Source: AP-15 sp963774345
GTDB taxonomy: Bacteria > Pseudomonadota > Alphaproteobacteria > ATCC43930 > CGMCC-115725
Reading direction: 5' to 3'
Assembly: GCA_963774345.1 (NCBI GenBank)
Contig: CAVZFB010000027.1
Location: 296,965-360,964 of the forward strand
DNA: 64,000 nucleotides
In this document: piece by piece, positions 25,922 through 35,294 of the stretch
Layout: the number at the start of each line of letters is the position of its first letter
Numbering within the stretch: position 1 is the first letter of the stretch
Program-made: the position numbers and the translations under genes
The notes under the pieces: model-generated
The model's database searches: none
The model's input: the letters and a program-made list of their open reading frames with translations, nothing else
Told to the model about the DNA's origin: nothing

Positions 25922-26806
25922 CTATGGCTCAGGTTCACACCCGATGGTCCCGCGCGAATTGACCTGCGTCCTGCCCGACGGGTCGAGAGCCATGTCCATG
26001 TCATAGTAGATTATACTGGGGTCGGAATCATCGGGCGGCAATTGCTGCTTGCGGTACGCGGCTGCGCAGGCCGGCACCGGGGGTGGAGACTGAGCCAACG
26101 AACGCGGGATTTTTCCCTCCTGGGCCATCCTTGCCCAACAACTAGCCCCGTCCTTGGGGATTGAGCATGAGCCAAAAAATGCCCGCGTAAAGCGGATATG
26201 CAGCGTGCCATCTTTGACCGCCACCGATTGCAAGGGGCAGTCAGTTCCCCCGCCGTAGATCCCGTCACTGTAGAGCACCCGCCCGGTAGCCGCTGACAGG
26301 ATATAGAATTCCGCCGCACCATTGAAATTCGCAAAGAACAGATATGGCCCTTTCCTGCCGAGCAGCCCAGTGTGCACCGTCTTCGGCGACACCTCCCGGG
26401 CGGCATGGGCGGCGCGGGCGGCGTTACAGGCAGGGCGCCGCGAGGCATCGGACACAGAAATGATGGTGGCAGGACGCGGATCATTCGGATCGGGCGAATT
26501 GGTACCGGTATCGCGCACCATGAAGTCGCGGTAATAGGTGCATGTAACGTCCTCTCCTGGACCGGCACTTGAACTCGCAGGGACAGTCTGCACAGCTAGC
26601 GGGTGATCAAACAGGGCAGCGCAAGGGTCTGCGCTGTGCTCGGCGCGCACGGCAGGCGAACTGAGCACGGCAAGGGCCGCCAGCAGCCACAATGTGCTGA
26701 GAGACGCTGTTTTTAAACCGACAGTCTCCCGATCCCAAGGTCGCCGGAGCCGAGAGTGCGTGGGTTGGGTGGCCGCCACGCGGTTTCCTATTTCATTTTT
26801 AGCCAT
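25922..26806 (-). CDS. Secreted hypothetical protein
   Basis: This 294-residue protein begins at ATG 26806, with a signal-like stretch after about 35 residues (LSTLWLLAALAVLSSPAVRA). The mature part has seven cysteines, e.g. DPCAALFDHP, VTCTYYRDFM, DCPLQSVAVKDG and CAAAYRKQ. It is rich in Pro and Ser, with no named domain. A later start closer to the signal peptide is possible (no in-frame ATG there). It is bordered by an IS110 element on its 5' side. The function is unknown. Confidence 0.62.
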   Translation of the reverse strand: MAKNEIGNRVAATQPTHSRLRRPWDRETVGLKTASLSTLWLLAALAVLSSPAVRAEHSADPCAALFDHPLAVQTVPASSSAGPGEDVTCTYYRDFMVRDTGTNSPDPNDPRPATIISVSDASRRPACNAARAAHAAREVSPKTVHTGLLGRKGPYLFFANFNGAAEFYILSAATGRVLYSDGIYGGGTDCPLQSVAVKDGTLHIRFTRAFFGSCSIPKDGASCWARMAQEGKIPRSLAQSPPPVPACAAAYRKQQLPPDDSDPSIIYYDMDMALDPSGRTQVNSRGTIGCEPEP

Positions 26807-26976
26807 GTTGCCTGATACCGTTCTTGACCGGAGCAATCCTTGAACGTGGTCTCAAATTCCTGCGAGTATCCTTGTGCGCTATATTCTTGATGGGGTGGAC
26901 GGCCCCCGCTCCCCGGCATCGATGTGCCACAACGTGGTCGTCTTTGTGAACGCCACAACGAGGGAAGCCGTCCGCC

Positions 26977-27954
26977 ATGCAGATTACCACCATCGGTTTG
27001 GATCTCGCCAAACACTGGTTCCAGGTCCACGGCGTCGACGCCAATGGACACATCATCGTTCGCAAGCGGCTGTGGCGCAGCGCCGTCATCCCCTATTTCC
27101 GGTCGCTCGAGCCCTGTCTGGTCGGCATGGAAGCCTGCGCAACAGCGCATCATTGGGCGCGCGAGCTGATCGCGTTGGGGCATACGGTGAAGCTGATGCC
27201 GCCGGCCTACGTGAAGGCCTACGTCAAGCGCAACAAGAACGATGCCGCTGATGCAGAAGCGATCTGTGAGGCGGTTGCGCGGCCTTCGATGCGGTTCGTT
27301 CCGGTAAAGGACGCCGAACAGCAGTCGGTGTTGATGTTGCATCGGGCGCGCAGTCTCCTGGTCCGGCAACGCACGATGCTGGTCAACGCCTTGCGCGCTC
27401 ACCTGGCCGAATTCGGCATCATTGCGCCGCAGGGTCTGCGGCATGTCGAGATCCTGACGAAGATAATTGCCCATCAACACGAGCGGCTGCCGGAGCTGGC
27501 ACGCTCGATCCTGCAGACGATTGTCGACCAGCTGAATGGCACGATGTCCAGGGTCCGGGAAATCGAGGTGCGTCTGGCCGGGTGGCATCGGCACAGCCGG
27601 ACTAGCCGTTTGTTGGCGACCGTGCCGGGGGTCGGCATCATGGGCGCCAGCGCGATTGCCGCGACGGTGGCCGATCCTTCTCTGTTCCGATCAGGCCGGG
27701 AGTTTGCGGCCTGGCTGGGCATGACGCCGCGGCAGAATTCGAGCGGCGGCAAGGAACGCTTGGGCCGGACCAGCAAGCGCGGCGACAAATACATCCGCAG
27801 CCTGCTCACCGCCGGCGCGGTTGCGGTGCTGCGTCATGCCCGCAATCGATCAACCCGCGATGGCGAGTGGGTTCGAGCTTTGCTGGCGCGCAAACCGACC
27901 AAACTTGCCGCGGTCGCTCTCGCGATCGCCTGCTGGTGGAGATCCTCGCTCTGA
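26977..27954 (+). mobile_element. IS110-family transposase, altered C-terminus
   Basis: This 325-residue transposase has the RuvC-like DEDD domain at the N-terminus (TTIGLDLAKHWFQVHGVDAN with the first aspartate, GMEACATAHHWAREL, NKNDAADAEAI) and the C-terminal transposase_20 domain (LLATVPGVGIMGASAIAATV, SGREFAAWLGMTPRQNSSGG, GDKYIRSLLTAGAVAVL). The family's usual tail is replaced after LAAVALA by a short unrelated end, so the 3' end of the element may be lost. An upstream noncoding stretch of about 140 bases could hold the left-end guide RNA region of IS110 elements. Confidence 0.9.
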
Positions 27955-28022
27955 AAGGTAGGGCTGAGGGTCAGTCAAGCAACAACCGCAGGCGCTCGCC
28001 GCACCGACCCGCTCACGAGATC

Positions 28023-28403
28023 TCAAGCCTGGAAAAGGCCCGGGTAGCGTCGGCACATATCGTCAACCATCAAAGCGGTAGAACGCTCTTCCGCGGCTAT
28101 GGCCTCCGTACGTAGCCGGTGGTAGGTCCGCCAGTGCATCCAGCGAGGCTTTTCGGGAAACGGTTCGAGGAGGTTTGGGCTACCGCCCAGGCGCATCCTC
28201 ATCTTCTGCACTCGGCTGATGGCGCGATCCCGCGGATTCTCCTGCTGGCTCTGATAGGCGAGTCCATAGCATTGACGGCACGCGAATAGGTCGCCGGCTT
28301 GGTATAGCTTCGCTATCCGCCGACCACAGCGGCGTCCGTTCGTATAGACCGCGCAAATGAACCATGCACGTTGTCCTCCGAGAGAGCTCGACCGCGAAGC
28401 CAC
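28023..28403 (-). pseudogene. Zinc-ribbon hypothetical protein, 5' truncated by IS21
   Basis: The frame encodes the main part of a small zinc-ribbon protein that is often annotated only as hypothetical in Alphaproteobacteria. Motifs are GGQRAWFICAVYTNGRRCGR, with FACRQCYGLAYQSQQEN as the second cysteine pair, and RTYHRLRTEAIAAEERS near the end. The N-terminus is cut at about 28383, where the IS21 remnant begins on the other strand. The IS110 element ends 68 bases after its stop, so it is squeezed between two insertion sequences. Confidence 0.65.
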
Positions 28404-29004
28404 CGAGCGCTACGAGCGGCGATTGCGGGCCAGATTGCGTTACGCCCGGCTGCGCCACCAGGCCGCCGTCGAGGACGTCGACTACCGCGCCGCCCGTGGC
28501 CTCGACCGCGCATTATTCCAGGCGATGATCGCCGGCCGCTGGATCGACGAGGCGCAGAACCTGATCGTCGAAGGGCCGGCTGGAGTCGGCAAAAGTTGGT
28601 TGGCTTGCGCACTCGGCCAAAAGGCCTGCCGCGACAACCGCTCGGTGCTTTATCAGCGCGTGCCGCGGATGTTCAGCGATCTTGCACTCGCTCGCGGCGA
28701 TGGCCGCTACCCTCGACTGATGCGCGCCCTTGGCGGTGTCAAGCTGCTGATCCTCGACGATTGGGGGCTTGAGCCACTCGGGCCCGAGCAGCGTCACGAC
28801 ATGCTCGAAATCGTCGAGGACCGCTATGGCCGTGGCGCTACGCCGATTACCAGTCAAATCCCGGTCGACCGCTGGCATGACCTGATCGGCGAGCCCACTC
28901 TCGCCGACGCCATCCTCGACCGCATCGTCCACAACGCCCATCGCCTGCAGCTCAAGGGCGACAGTTTGCGCAAGCAAACAGCGCTCAAAATAGCAGCCGC
29001 TTGA
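28378..29004 (+). pseudogene. istB: IS21 helper ATPase IstB, N-terminally truncated
   Basis: IstB is the AAA+ partner that directs IS21-family transposition. The fragment has ELDREATERYERRLRARLRY, Walker A (VEGPAGVGKSWLACALGQKA), Walker B (LLILDDWGLEPL), sensor TSQIPVDRWHDLIGEPT and the end RIVHNAHRLQLKGDSLRKQ. The first 50 or so residues and the transposase gene istA are missing. The junction with the upstream zinc-ribbon gene lies near 28383. The right-end repeats of the element are still present downstream. Confidence 0.85.
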
Positions 29005-29064
29005 CCCGACCCAGTCCGTTATGGAGAGATCACCTCCGACCAGCGGGCGACCCGCCACCCCCGG

Positions 29065-29147
29065 CCGACTTTAATCGGAACGGCCGGCCGACTTGGATCG
29101 GAACAGGGGCCGACTTCAATCGGAATGCCCGGCCGGCATCATCGGAA
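29065..29147 (+). repeat. IS21 right-end repeats
   Basis: Three copies of CCGACTTnnATCGGAA lie at 29065, 29088 and 29110, spaced 22-23 bases, with a degenerate fourth (CGGCATCATCGGAA) at 29134. They are 61 bases after the istB stop. IS21 ends carry such repeated transposase-binding sites. The stretch 29005-29353 holds no gene. Confidence 0.72.
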
Positions 29148-29353
29148 TCCGCACCCAGATCTATCAAAATCTTTTGGCAAGCTGACAAAAATAGCCGAAA
29201 AACAGGTTGTTTCGGTTTTCTCCTTCGACCGTGAGGAGAGCCGGAATTGATCTCCGGCCGGCACTCATGCGGGCGTCATGCGGAAGAAGACCGGCTTGGC
29301 CGGCACCTTGACAGCCACGCGCATGTTTTCGGGCCCTTTGGGAGGCTTGGCGA

Positions 29354-32300
29354 ATGCTTTCAACCGTCCGAGACGTTTGTGAGGTTCACGATCACGTTTT
29401 GCGAGCGGATGGCGCGCCCGAGATCGAGGACCTGATCGAGGCGTTAGCGAGCGTGAGTGCCTCCAAAACGGCCGCCGCAGCCTTTTTCGAGACGAATCAC
29501 GTCACTAAGGGAATGCATCTGTTGCTGGAACTCGTATTCCGGCGGCTCGCAGGTAAGGGGGAGCAACCGTCCTTCGTCCTCTCTCAGGCGATGGGCGGTG
29601 GTAAAACACATACGATGATCGCGTTGGGGCTCCTGGCTAAGGAGCCGCCGCTTCGCCGCCGCATCCTCGCTGAGGAGAAGTTGGCAGACGAATTTTCGGG
29701 TGTCGCTCGCGTTGTCGCCATCACCGGACGGCGCAACCCAGCCCATTATCTTTGGGGCGAAATCGCGGTCCAATTGAATAGACCTGAGCTATTCCGTCGG
29801 TTCTGGGCAGATGGTCCCCGAGCCCCGGACGAAACAGATTGGGGGGATCTCCTCGGCGACGAGCCAACGATAATCATGTTCGACGAACTCCCGGCCTGGT
29901 TTGATTACGCGGTTGTGCAGCAGGTCGGCGGTGGCACTCTAGCCAATGTGGGCCGATACGCGCTCGCCAATTTGGTCGAGGCCGCGCGCAAAAGCAAAAA
30001 GCAAAACGTCTGTATCATCGCCTCAAACCTTTCCGGCGGAGTTTATCCCGAGGCAACGCGAGACCTGAGAGAGGAGGTATTCCGCGCTGCTCGGAACATT
30101 GAGCCCGTCTCGCTGGAGGGGGGCGATATATTCGAGATCCTCCGCAAGCGGTTGTTCAAGAAATTGCCGGATGCGCAGGTAATTGATGTGGTCGCAGATG
30201 CCTATGCAAAGGCTATGGAAGAGGCGGTACGGTCACGTGTCGTGCAGAAGACGCCCGAGCGCTTTGCTGATGAGATTCACGGTTGTTATCCCTTTCACCC
30301 GCGATGTGCGGATCTGATCGCCACATTCCGCAACAACGAGCAGTTTCGTCAAACCCGCGGGTTGCTCAGCTTGGCCGGAAGAATTGTGAAAAATGTCTGG
30401 GAACGGCCAATAAACGACGTGCATCTGATCGGCGTTCAGCATGCGGATCTCAGTGACGCGACCATCCGAAGCGAACCCTTTCTCGAGCCGATGCGAGAGG
30501 CCATCGCCCATGACATCGCCAACCAGGGGCAAGCGACAGCCGAGACCATCAACACAACTCTGAATTCGGATGCCGGTAGCCGGGTAGCAACTGCTTTGCT
30601 ATTCGCATCGATTGGAGCGGGACCCGACAGTAAGCGTGGCCTTACGCGCTCCGAAATGATCGAATGCTTGATGGCGCCGAACCGGACCGTAACCGAGTTC
30701 GGCACGGCTTTTGACGCCCTGCGGGGCATGGATGGCGCGTGGTATCTGCACGGCGATGGAAAGGATGAAGGCGCCTACCGCTTCACCAACCAGGAGAACC
30801 TGACGCGCCGTTTACAGACGGAAGCTGATCGTGCTCCCGAGCCGCGCATCCGGAGCGAGACAATCCGGCGCCTGGAGGAGATTTTCGCGCCACGGACTGA
30901 GAGCGCCTATCAGAAAGTCCTGGCATTACCGGAGATGAATGCGATCGAGCTGCGGCGCGAACGCACACTCCTCATCGTGGGCCCAGACAGTGCCAACCCG
31001 CCCCATGCGGTCGCGACGCTCTTCTCGGGCACCGTGGAAAAGAACAACCTGTTGGTCGTAACCGGAGACGCGACCCGCTTCGCGAGCGTCAACTCCGCGG
31101 CCCGCCGCCTCTACGCCGCGCAGAAGGTCCTTAATGATCTCGGCCGCCGGCATCCTCAGGCCGAGGACGTCCAGGACAAGCTTGAGCAGGCCGAATTCGA
31201 CCTTTTGACCACGATCGAACAGGTCTTCAACAAGATATGGTACCCGGGGCTGTCACCTCGGACGCGGCAGCCCGATCTGCTTGAGCAAAAACTGGACCTT
31301 CGAGTCGAGCGCCCGAAGGATGCGCCACCGCGGTTGTTGGGCGAGCCTCAAATCGAAGCTGCGCTTGGCCCCGGCAGGGCAAGCAAGTTGATCCCGGAGC
31401 CGGAGAAACAAGCTGAGGCTCTTTTGGGCCGCATTGAAGACCAGCTCTGGCCTGGTGGTGTCAAGAAGGTCAGATGGCACGACATCGAGGAAACTGCCCG
31501 CTCAAATGCGCGCTTCGCCTGGCTACCGCCGAAGGGTTTGGACGGGCTGAAGCGCATCGCCTTCCAGCAGGCTCGCTGGCGAGAAACGGCTGATGGCTTC
31601 GTCGAGCGTGGCCCTTTCGAGAAGGCACATACGACTGTGTCGATCTCTAGGCTCGGCTATGACAAGGCGACCGGCGAAGCACGCATCGAGGTCAAGGCAT
31701 TGGACGCCGGCCCTCAACCGATCATTCGCTGGTCCGATAGAGGGCCTGCCGGACAGTCGAGCCCTGAGTTGAAGGATCTCTCCCTTGCGACATCGAAGCT
31801 CCGCCTGTGGTTTCTCGCCGAGGACGCGACCGGCGACCATCCGACGGGTGAGAGCGTGCTTTGGCGCAACGAGATCAGCATACTCCACGAGCCCCGCGAG
31901 ACATCCTCCGGCCGGGTCGTCGAGTTGAAGGCTGAGCCGGCTGGCGCTTTGCGTTGGACGCTGGGCGGCACCAGCCCTCGCGACATGGGGCGACCCTACA
32001 TTGAGCCGGTGCCCATCCCCCCCGAGGGAGGCTTGCTTCGCGTGTTTGCCGAAGACGGCGATATCTCCACCGAAGAGCCGTTTGAGTTCGTTCCGCTCTA
32101 TCGCGGCGCCGAGGAGGGGCCACTCACGCTACGAGATGTGGTCGACCGCGGGAAACCCGCCGCGTTGCTGAAGCGCATCGAACGCACCGATACACAGAGC
32201 GTCTTCGAGCTGATCAACCAGATCAAATCCACCCGCGCCCGGACCTTGGGGGCGGTGATGACGGTGGGGATAGGCGATGCGAGTGCTATGATTCGCAGGC

Positions 32301-32578
32301 GATGCGCCGTCTTGTCGGGATCGATCTCGGGCACGAGCCGGTGCCCGACGAAACCACGGTGTGCCGCTTTCGCCATCTGCTCGAAGCCCATGATCTCGGC
32401 CGCGGGCTGTTCGACGAGGTGCAGCGTCATCTCGCCGCCAATGGGTTGCAGGTGGCGACCGGCACGATTGTCGATGCCACCATCATCACTGCACCATCCT
32501 CGACCAAGAACCGCGCCCGGGCGCGCGATCCCGAGATGCATCAAACCAAGAAGGGCAACCAGTGCTACTTTGGCATGA
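29354..32578 (+). CDS. DUF499 defence-associated ATPase, 3' end replaced by IS5 sequence
   Basis: The open frame is 1074 residues. About the first 965 are a DUF499 ATPase, found next to DUF1156 methyltransferases and helicases in DNA-modification-based phage defence. The Walker A is SQAMGGGKTHTMIALGLL at about residue 75, the Walker B is TIIMFDELPAWFDYAV near 175, and FHPRCADLIATFRNNEQFRQ follows at about 315. The natural end (after FELINQIKSTR, near 32240) is fused to out-of-frame IS5 transposase sequence, so the last 50-60 residues are lost. No DUF1156, DUF3780 or helicase partner remains, so the system is probably dead. A GGGAGG lies 14 bases before ATG 29354. Confidence 0.82.
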   Translation: MLSTVRDVCEVHDHVLRADGAPEIEDLIEALASVSASKTAAAAFFETNHVTKGMHLLLELVFRRLAGKGEQPSFVLSQAMGGGKTHTMIALGLLAKEPPLRRRILAEEKLADEFSGVARVVAITGRRNPAHYLWGEIAVQLNRPELFRRFWADGPRAPDETDWGDLLGDEPTIIMFDELPAWFDYAVVQQVGGGTLANVGRYALANLVEAARKSKKQNVCIIASNLSGGVYPEATRDLREEVFRAARNIEPVSLEGGDIFEILRKRLFKKLPDAQVIDVVADAYAKAMEEAVRSRVVQKTPERFADEIHGCYPFHPRCADLIATFRNNEQFRQTRGLLSLAGRIVKNVWERPINDVHLIGVQHADLSDATIRSEPFLEPMREAIAHDIANQGQATAETINTTLNSDAGSRVATALLFASIGAGPDSKRGLTRSEMIECLMAPNRTVTEFGTAFDALRGMDGAWYLHGDGKDEGAYRFTNQENLTRRLQTEADRAPEPRIRSETIRRLEEIFAPRTESAYQKVLALPEMNAIELRRERTLLIVGPDSANPPHAVATLFSGTVEKNNLLVVTGDATRFASVNSAARRLYAAQKVLNDLGRRHPQAEDVQDKLEQAEFDLLTTIEQVFNKIWYPGLSPRTRQPDLLEQKLDLRVERPKDAPPRLLGEPQIEAALGPGRASKLIPEPEKQAEALLGRIEDQLWPGGVKKVRWHDIEETARSNARFAWLPPKGLDGLKRIAFQQARWRETADGFVERGPFEKAHTTVSISRLGYDKATGEARIEVKALDAGPQPIIRWSDRGPAGQSSPELKDLSLATSKLRLWFLAEDATGDHPTGESVLWRNEISILHEPRETSSGRVVELKAEPAGALRWTLGGTSPRDMGRPYIEPVPIPPEGGLLRVFAEDGDISTEEPFEFVPLYRGAEEGPLTLRDVVDRGKPAALLKRIERTDTQSVFELINQIKSTRARTLGAVMTVGIGDASAMIRRRCAVLSGSISGTSRCPTKPRCAAFAICSKPMISAAGCSTRCSVISPPMGCRWRPARLSMPPSSLHHPRPRTAPGRAIPRCIKPRRATSATLA

Positions 32579-32991
32579 AGGCGCATGTCGGCGTCGACAG
32601 CCGCACCAAGCTCATCCACGCGGTGGCGGCAACCGCGGCCAATGTCGCCGACAGCCGGGTGCTGCCCCAACTGTTGCACGGCCGAGAGACTCGGGTGTGG
32701 GGCGACCAGGCCTATCGCGGCCAACGCGCGGTGATCCGGCAACACGCGCCCAAGGCCAGGGACTTCACCAATCGCCGCTATCGCCACCGCGGCGTGCTCG
32801 ACCAGATCGAGCGGGCGAAAAACCGAACCAAGTCGAAAGTGCGGGCCCGGGTCGAGCATTCATCGCCCGCCGCCATCTGTTGCGCGGTCAACCGGCGTAG
32901 TGCGCCGACGCCTCGCCCAAAAGCCTCGCCGACCGCCCGATCCGACCGCAAAACCCCAGCCCCGTGCCATCCCGCCCGCCAGCCCACGTAG
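32284..32991 (+). pseudogene. IS5-family transposase fragment
   Basis: The frame begins without a start at CYDSQAMRRLVGIDLGHEP and shows the DDE core: VPDETTVCRFRHLLEAHDLG, DATIITAPSSTKNR with the first aspartate, KGNQCYFGMKAHVGVD, and WGDQAYRGQRAVIRQHAPK with the second aspartate. KVRARVEH near 32860 holds the last glutamate, after which the frame leaves the family. The N-terminal 80 or so residues are absent; the fragment is joined directly to the DUF499 gene. Confidence 0.87.
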
Positions 32992-33262
32992 ATCTCGACG
33001 CCTCTATCCCCCTACGGCCCCTTATTCAGACATTCCCTAATTGGCTGACAGGTGACAATTTTGATCGGGCGCCTACAAAGGCGTGTCCGATAACGCACCG
33101 TATGGAAATCGCCGGTGGCTCCGGCTATGCCGTCATTTATGCGTGCTAGTCGGGGCGTGGCTTCGGATCATCGGCCGAATATCAGCGCTCTAGGGCCCTT
33201 GTGCGGCCATGTCGGTGCTGAGGTAAACATCCTTGATCAGGATGTCGGTGAGTTGGCTCAAC

Positions 33263-33405
33263 TCAGCCTTCCACACTGCGGCTCAGTTCGGATACCGCCT
33301 CATCCAAGTCGCTAAAATCGAAAGCAAGATCAAGATCGGAATCCGGCCGCGCCACGCTTCGGCGTAGCTCCCAAACACGTAGAGGGCTTTGATCGTCGGA
33401 CCTGA
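33263..33405 (-). pseudogene. MNT-type nucleotidyltransferase fragment
   Basis: On the minus strand the signature KALYVFGSYAEA is followed, one frame over, by ARPDSDLDLAFDFSDLDEAV. Together these are the GSYA-RG-x-PDSDLDL motif of MNT nucleotidyltransferases, the antitoxin partners of some HEPN toxins. Only about 45 codons remain, with a frameshift between the glycine-serine and the aspartate parts. It ends near 33405, next to a lone IS3 terminus. No HEPN gene is beside it. Confidence 0.6.
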
Positions 33406-33406
33406 A

Positions 33407-33453
33407 GGCCGTCCGGCTAGCGCCGGTGTCCGGTCGAAACGGGGTGCAGTTCA
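33407..33453 (-). repeat. Solo IS3 left-end remnant
   Basis: These 47 bases are the reverse complement of 40282-40328, the left end of the IS3 element, with two mismatches, and the match stops exactly at the element's terminal base (33453). No transposase sequence accompanies it. Confidence 0.85.
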
Positions 33454-33506
33454 CGAACCGACAAAGGGCATCGGCGGACGGCGACTATAAATTACCTACT
33501 AATGGG

Positions 33507-33536
33507 TTGACTGGCTGACCCGCATTTGAGTACGAA
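33507..33536 (+). promoter_or_regulatory. Putative sigma-70 promoter for PEP-CTERM gene 1
   Basis: TTGACT (33507-33512) and TACGAA (33531-33536) are separated by 18 bases, 50 bases before the start codon of the gene. The second PEP-CTERM gene has TTGACT-18-TACGCT at a matching distance, which supports the assignment. Confidence 0.5.
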
Positions 33537-33585
33537 ACAGGCGATAATTCGAGAGTGCTCAACCGGCGGGGCGAGGAGTAAGGAA

Positions 33586-34263
33586 TTGGGAACGAAATCC
33601 GCGATGCTAGCGATGGCCGCCGCCGCGGCGATAAGTGGCGCCTCCTTCTCCGCTCTCGCGGGGGCGTGCACGACGGCCAACATCAGCACTTATTTATCGG
33701 GAGGCGTCAATGCGGGTTGCACGGTGCTCGATAAGACGATCACCGGGGTTTCGGTAACATTCAATTCAACGGACCCGATCAACGTAGGCGCGACCGTTCA
33801 TCCGGTGACAGTCGCAAACAACCCAGGACTTAATTTCCAATTCACTGAATTATTCAGCAGTTTCGCCCCTCCGCCTCTCACCTCGACGATCTCATTTACC
33901 GTCACTGCGCCGTCGGCCAATCCGATGACCGATGCATCGCTCGCGATAAACGGGGCCCTTAACGGTTCTTCGGACTCATCCGTCAACGTGTCCGAAGCGC
34001 TTTCGAACGGCAAGTCCCTGTCGGCGATGGTTCCTTCAACGACTCCTCCGGATACTTTTGTCACCGTCTCGTCAAGCACCACCTTCGCGCTGACAAAGAG
34101 CCTTACGGTGACCGACACAATACCTCTCGTTAATTCATTTCTCGATCATTTGACAAACCAGTTTTCTGAAACCCCAGCGACGGTTCCGGAGCCTTCAACC
34201 TTGGCGCTCTTTGGCATCGGTCTTTCGGCGCTGGGCTTGGTCCGGCGGCGAAAGCGCTCGTAA
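33586..34263 (+). CDS. PEP-CTERM sorting-domain protein 1
   Basis: This exported protein of 225 residues has a C-terminal PEP-CTERM signal: VPEPSTLALFGIGLSALG then VRRRKRS, i.e. motif, membrane helix and basic tail. Such proteins are cleaved by exosortase and kept with the extracellular matrix. A signal peptide precedes (MLAMAAAAAISGASFSALAG). The middle is rich in Ser, Thr and Asn. TTG 33586 is preferred because GAGGAG lies about 9 bases upstream and the start aligns with the paralogue. It has a tandem paralogue downstream sharing STYLSGG and CTVLDKTI. No exosortase gene lies in the window. Confidence 0.86.
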   Translation: MGTKSAMLAMAAAAAISGASFSALAGACTTANISTYLSGGVNAGCTVLDKTITGVSVTFNSTDPINVGATVHPVTVANNPGLNFQFTELFSSFAPPPLTSTISFTVTAPSANPMTDASLAINGALNGSSDSSVNVSEALSNGKSLSAMVPSTTPPDTFVTVSSSTTFALTKSLTVTDTIPLVNSFLDHLTNQFSETPATVPEPSTLALFGIGLSALGLVRRRKRS

Positions 34264-34400
34264 TCGCAGCTTGCAGGCAGCGCGCCGCCGAAGGCGCCGT
34301 ATGTCGCGCCGGTAACGTCGTCCTGACGGCGGCCGCGGCGCGCATCGGCCAGGTTGGCCGGTGGGTCTGACGATATTAAAAAGCTGACCATTTATCAGTA

Positions 34401-34430
34401 TTGACTTGGTTGGTCACGCATACCTACGCT
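34401..34430 (+). promoter_or_regulatory. Putative sigma-70 promoter for PEP-CTERM gene 2
   Basis: TTGACT (34401-34406) and TACGCT (34425-34430) with an 18-base spacer lie 53 bases before ATG 34483. It parallels the promoter of the first paralogue in sequence and position. Confidence 0.5.
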
Positions 34431-34482
34431 AAATTAGTTTCGGTACCGATAGAGCGCTCGACCGCCGCGGAGGGGACTAGCA

Positions 34483-35142
34483 ATGAAAACGACATCTGCG
34501 GTGCTCGGAATGGCGGCCGCGGCGGCGTTCGCCGGCGCCAGTTTCTCCGCCGTTGCCGCGCCGTGCCCGAGTTCCGCGCACTTGAGCACCTATCTTTCGG
34601 GAGGCGCTAATGCGACCTGTACAGTGCTGGACAAAACGATCAGGGGGATGTCGCTGACCAACGTCGCTCCAGCCAACTTTATTGATCCAATGTTCTTTCC
34701 TGAAGTTGAACCGCTGACCGTCATCAATAAACCCGGGCTTGCGTTCGCTTCGATGGGCAGTGCAATTGCGACGGGGCCCAATACCTTTACGATTACGTAT
34801 ACGATAACTGCGCCGTCGACCAATCCAATAACGGACGCGTCGTTGATATTCACCGGGTTTCTATTCACGAGCCCTCCGACCTCCTCTTTTCAAGTTTCCG
34901 AGATGCTGTCGAACGGCGCGTCCTTGTTCGCCTCAAATTCTTCGACGACCGACAGCGTTACCTTCGCGCCGACAACGAGTCTCACTGTAACGAATTCGGG
35001 CGCCGTAACCTTTGGGCTCCTGGATACTCTTACAAATCAGTTTTCGGAGACCCCTGTCCCGGCACCGGAGCCATCATCGTTGGTTCTGCTCGGCGTCGGT
35101 CTCTCGGCGCTCGGTTTGCTTCCGCGGCGAAAGCGTTCGTAG
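34483..35142 (+). CDS. PEP-CTERM sorting-domain protein 2
   Basis: This 219-residue paralogue of the upstream gene shares the signal peptide (VLGMAAAAAFAGASFSAVAA), the HLSTYLSGGANATCTVLDKT segment and the C-terminal sorting signal PAPEPSSLVLLGVGLSALGL with a basic RRKRS tail. The start ATG 34483 follows GGAGGGGAC. The core is Ser/Thr-rich, suitable for O-linked modification. The two genes are a tandem duplication with the same promoter type and precede TPR proteins with sulfotransferase and glycosyltransferase domains. Confidence 0.87.
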   Translation: MKTTSAVLGMAAAAAFAGASFSAVAAPCPSSAHLSTYLSGGANATCTVLDKTIRGMSLTNVAPANFIDPMFFPEVEPLTVINKPGLAFASMGSAIATGPNTFTITYTITAPSTNPITDASLIFTGFLFTSPPTSSFQVSEMLSNGASLFASNSSTTDSVTFAPTTSLTVTNSGAVTFGLLDTLTNQFSETPVPAPEPSSLVLLGVGLSALGLLPRRKRS

Positions 35143-35294
35143 TGGTCGCCCCATCGACTGAGCCGGGCGTCGGACTTCCGCGCTATGCTCTGTAAGCGAA
35201 TCGACTGCTAGACTGAACCTGCGCGCGATCGGCCAACACGACGGTTTAGGTTGTGGCCGATATGCCTCCCTATTAAGCAGCGGCGGTCCCTCGC

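Noticed and set aside
25900..25930. TTTGAACC sequence as possible second tRNA-Pro end
   Set aside because: Only eight bases match the T arm; the acceptor and anticodon parts are absent.
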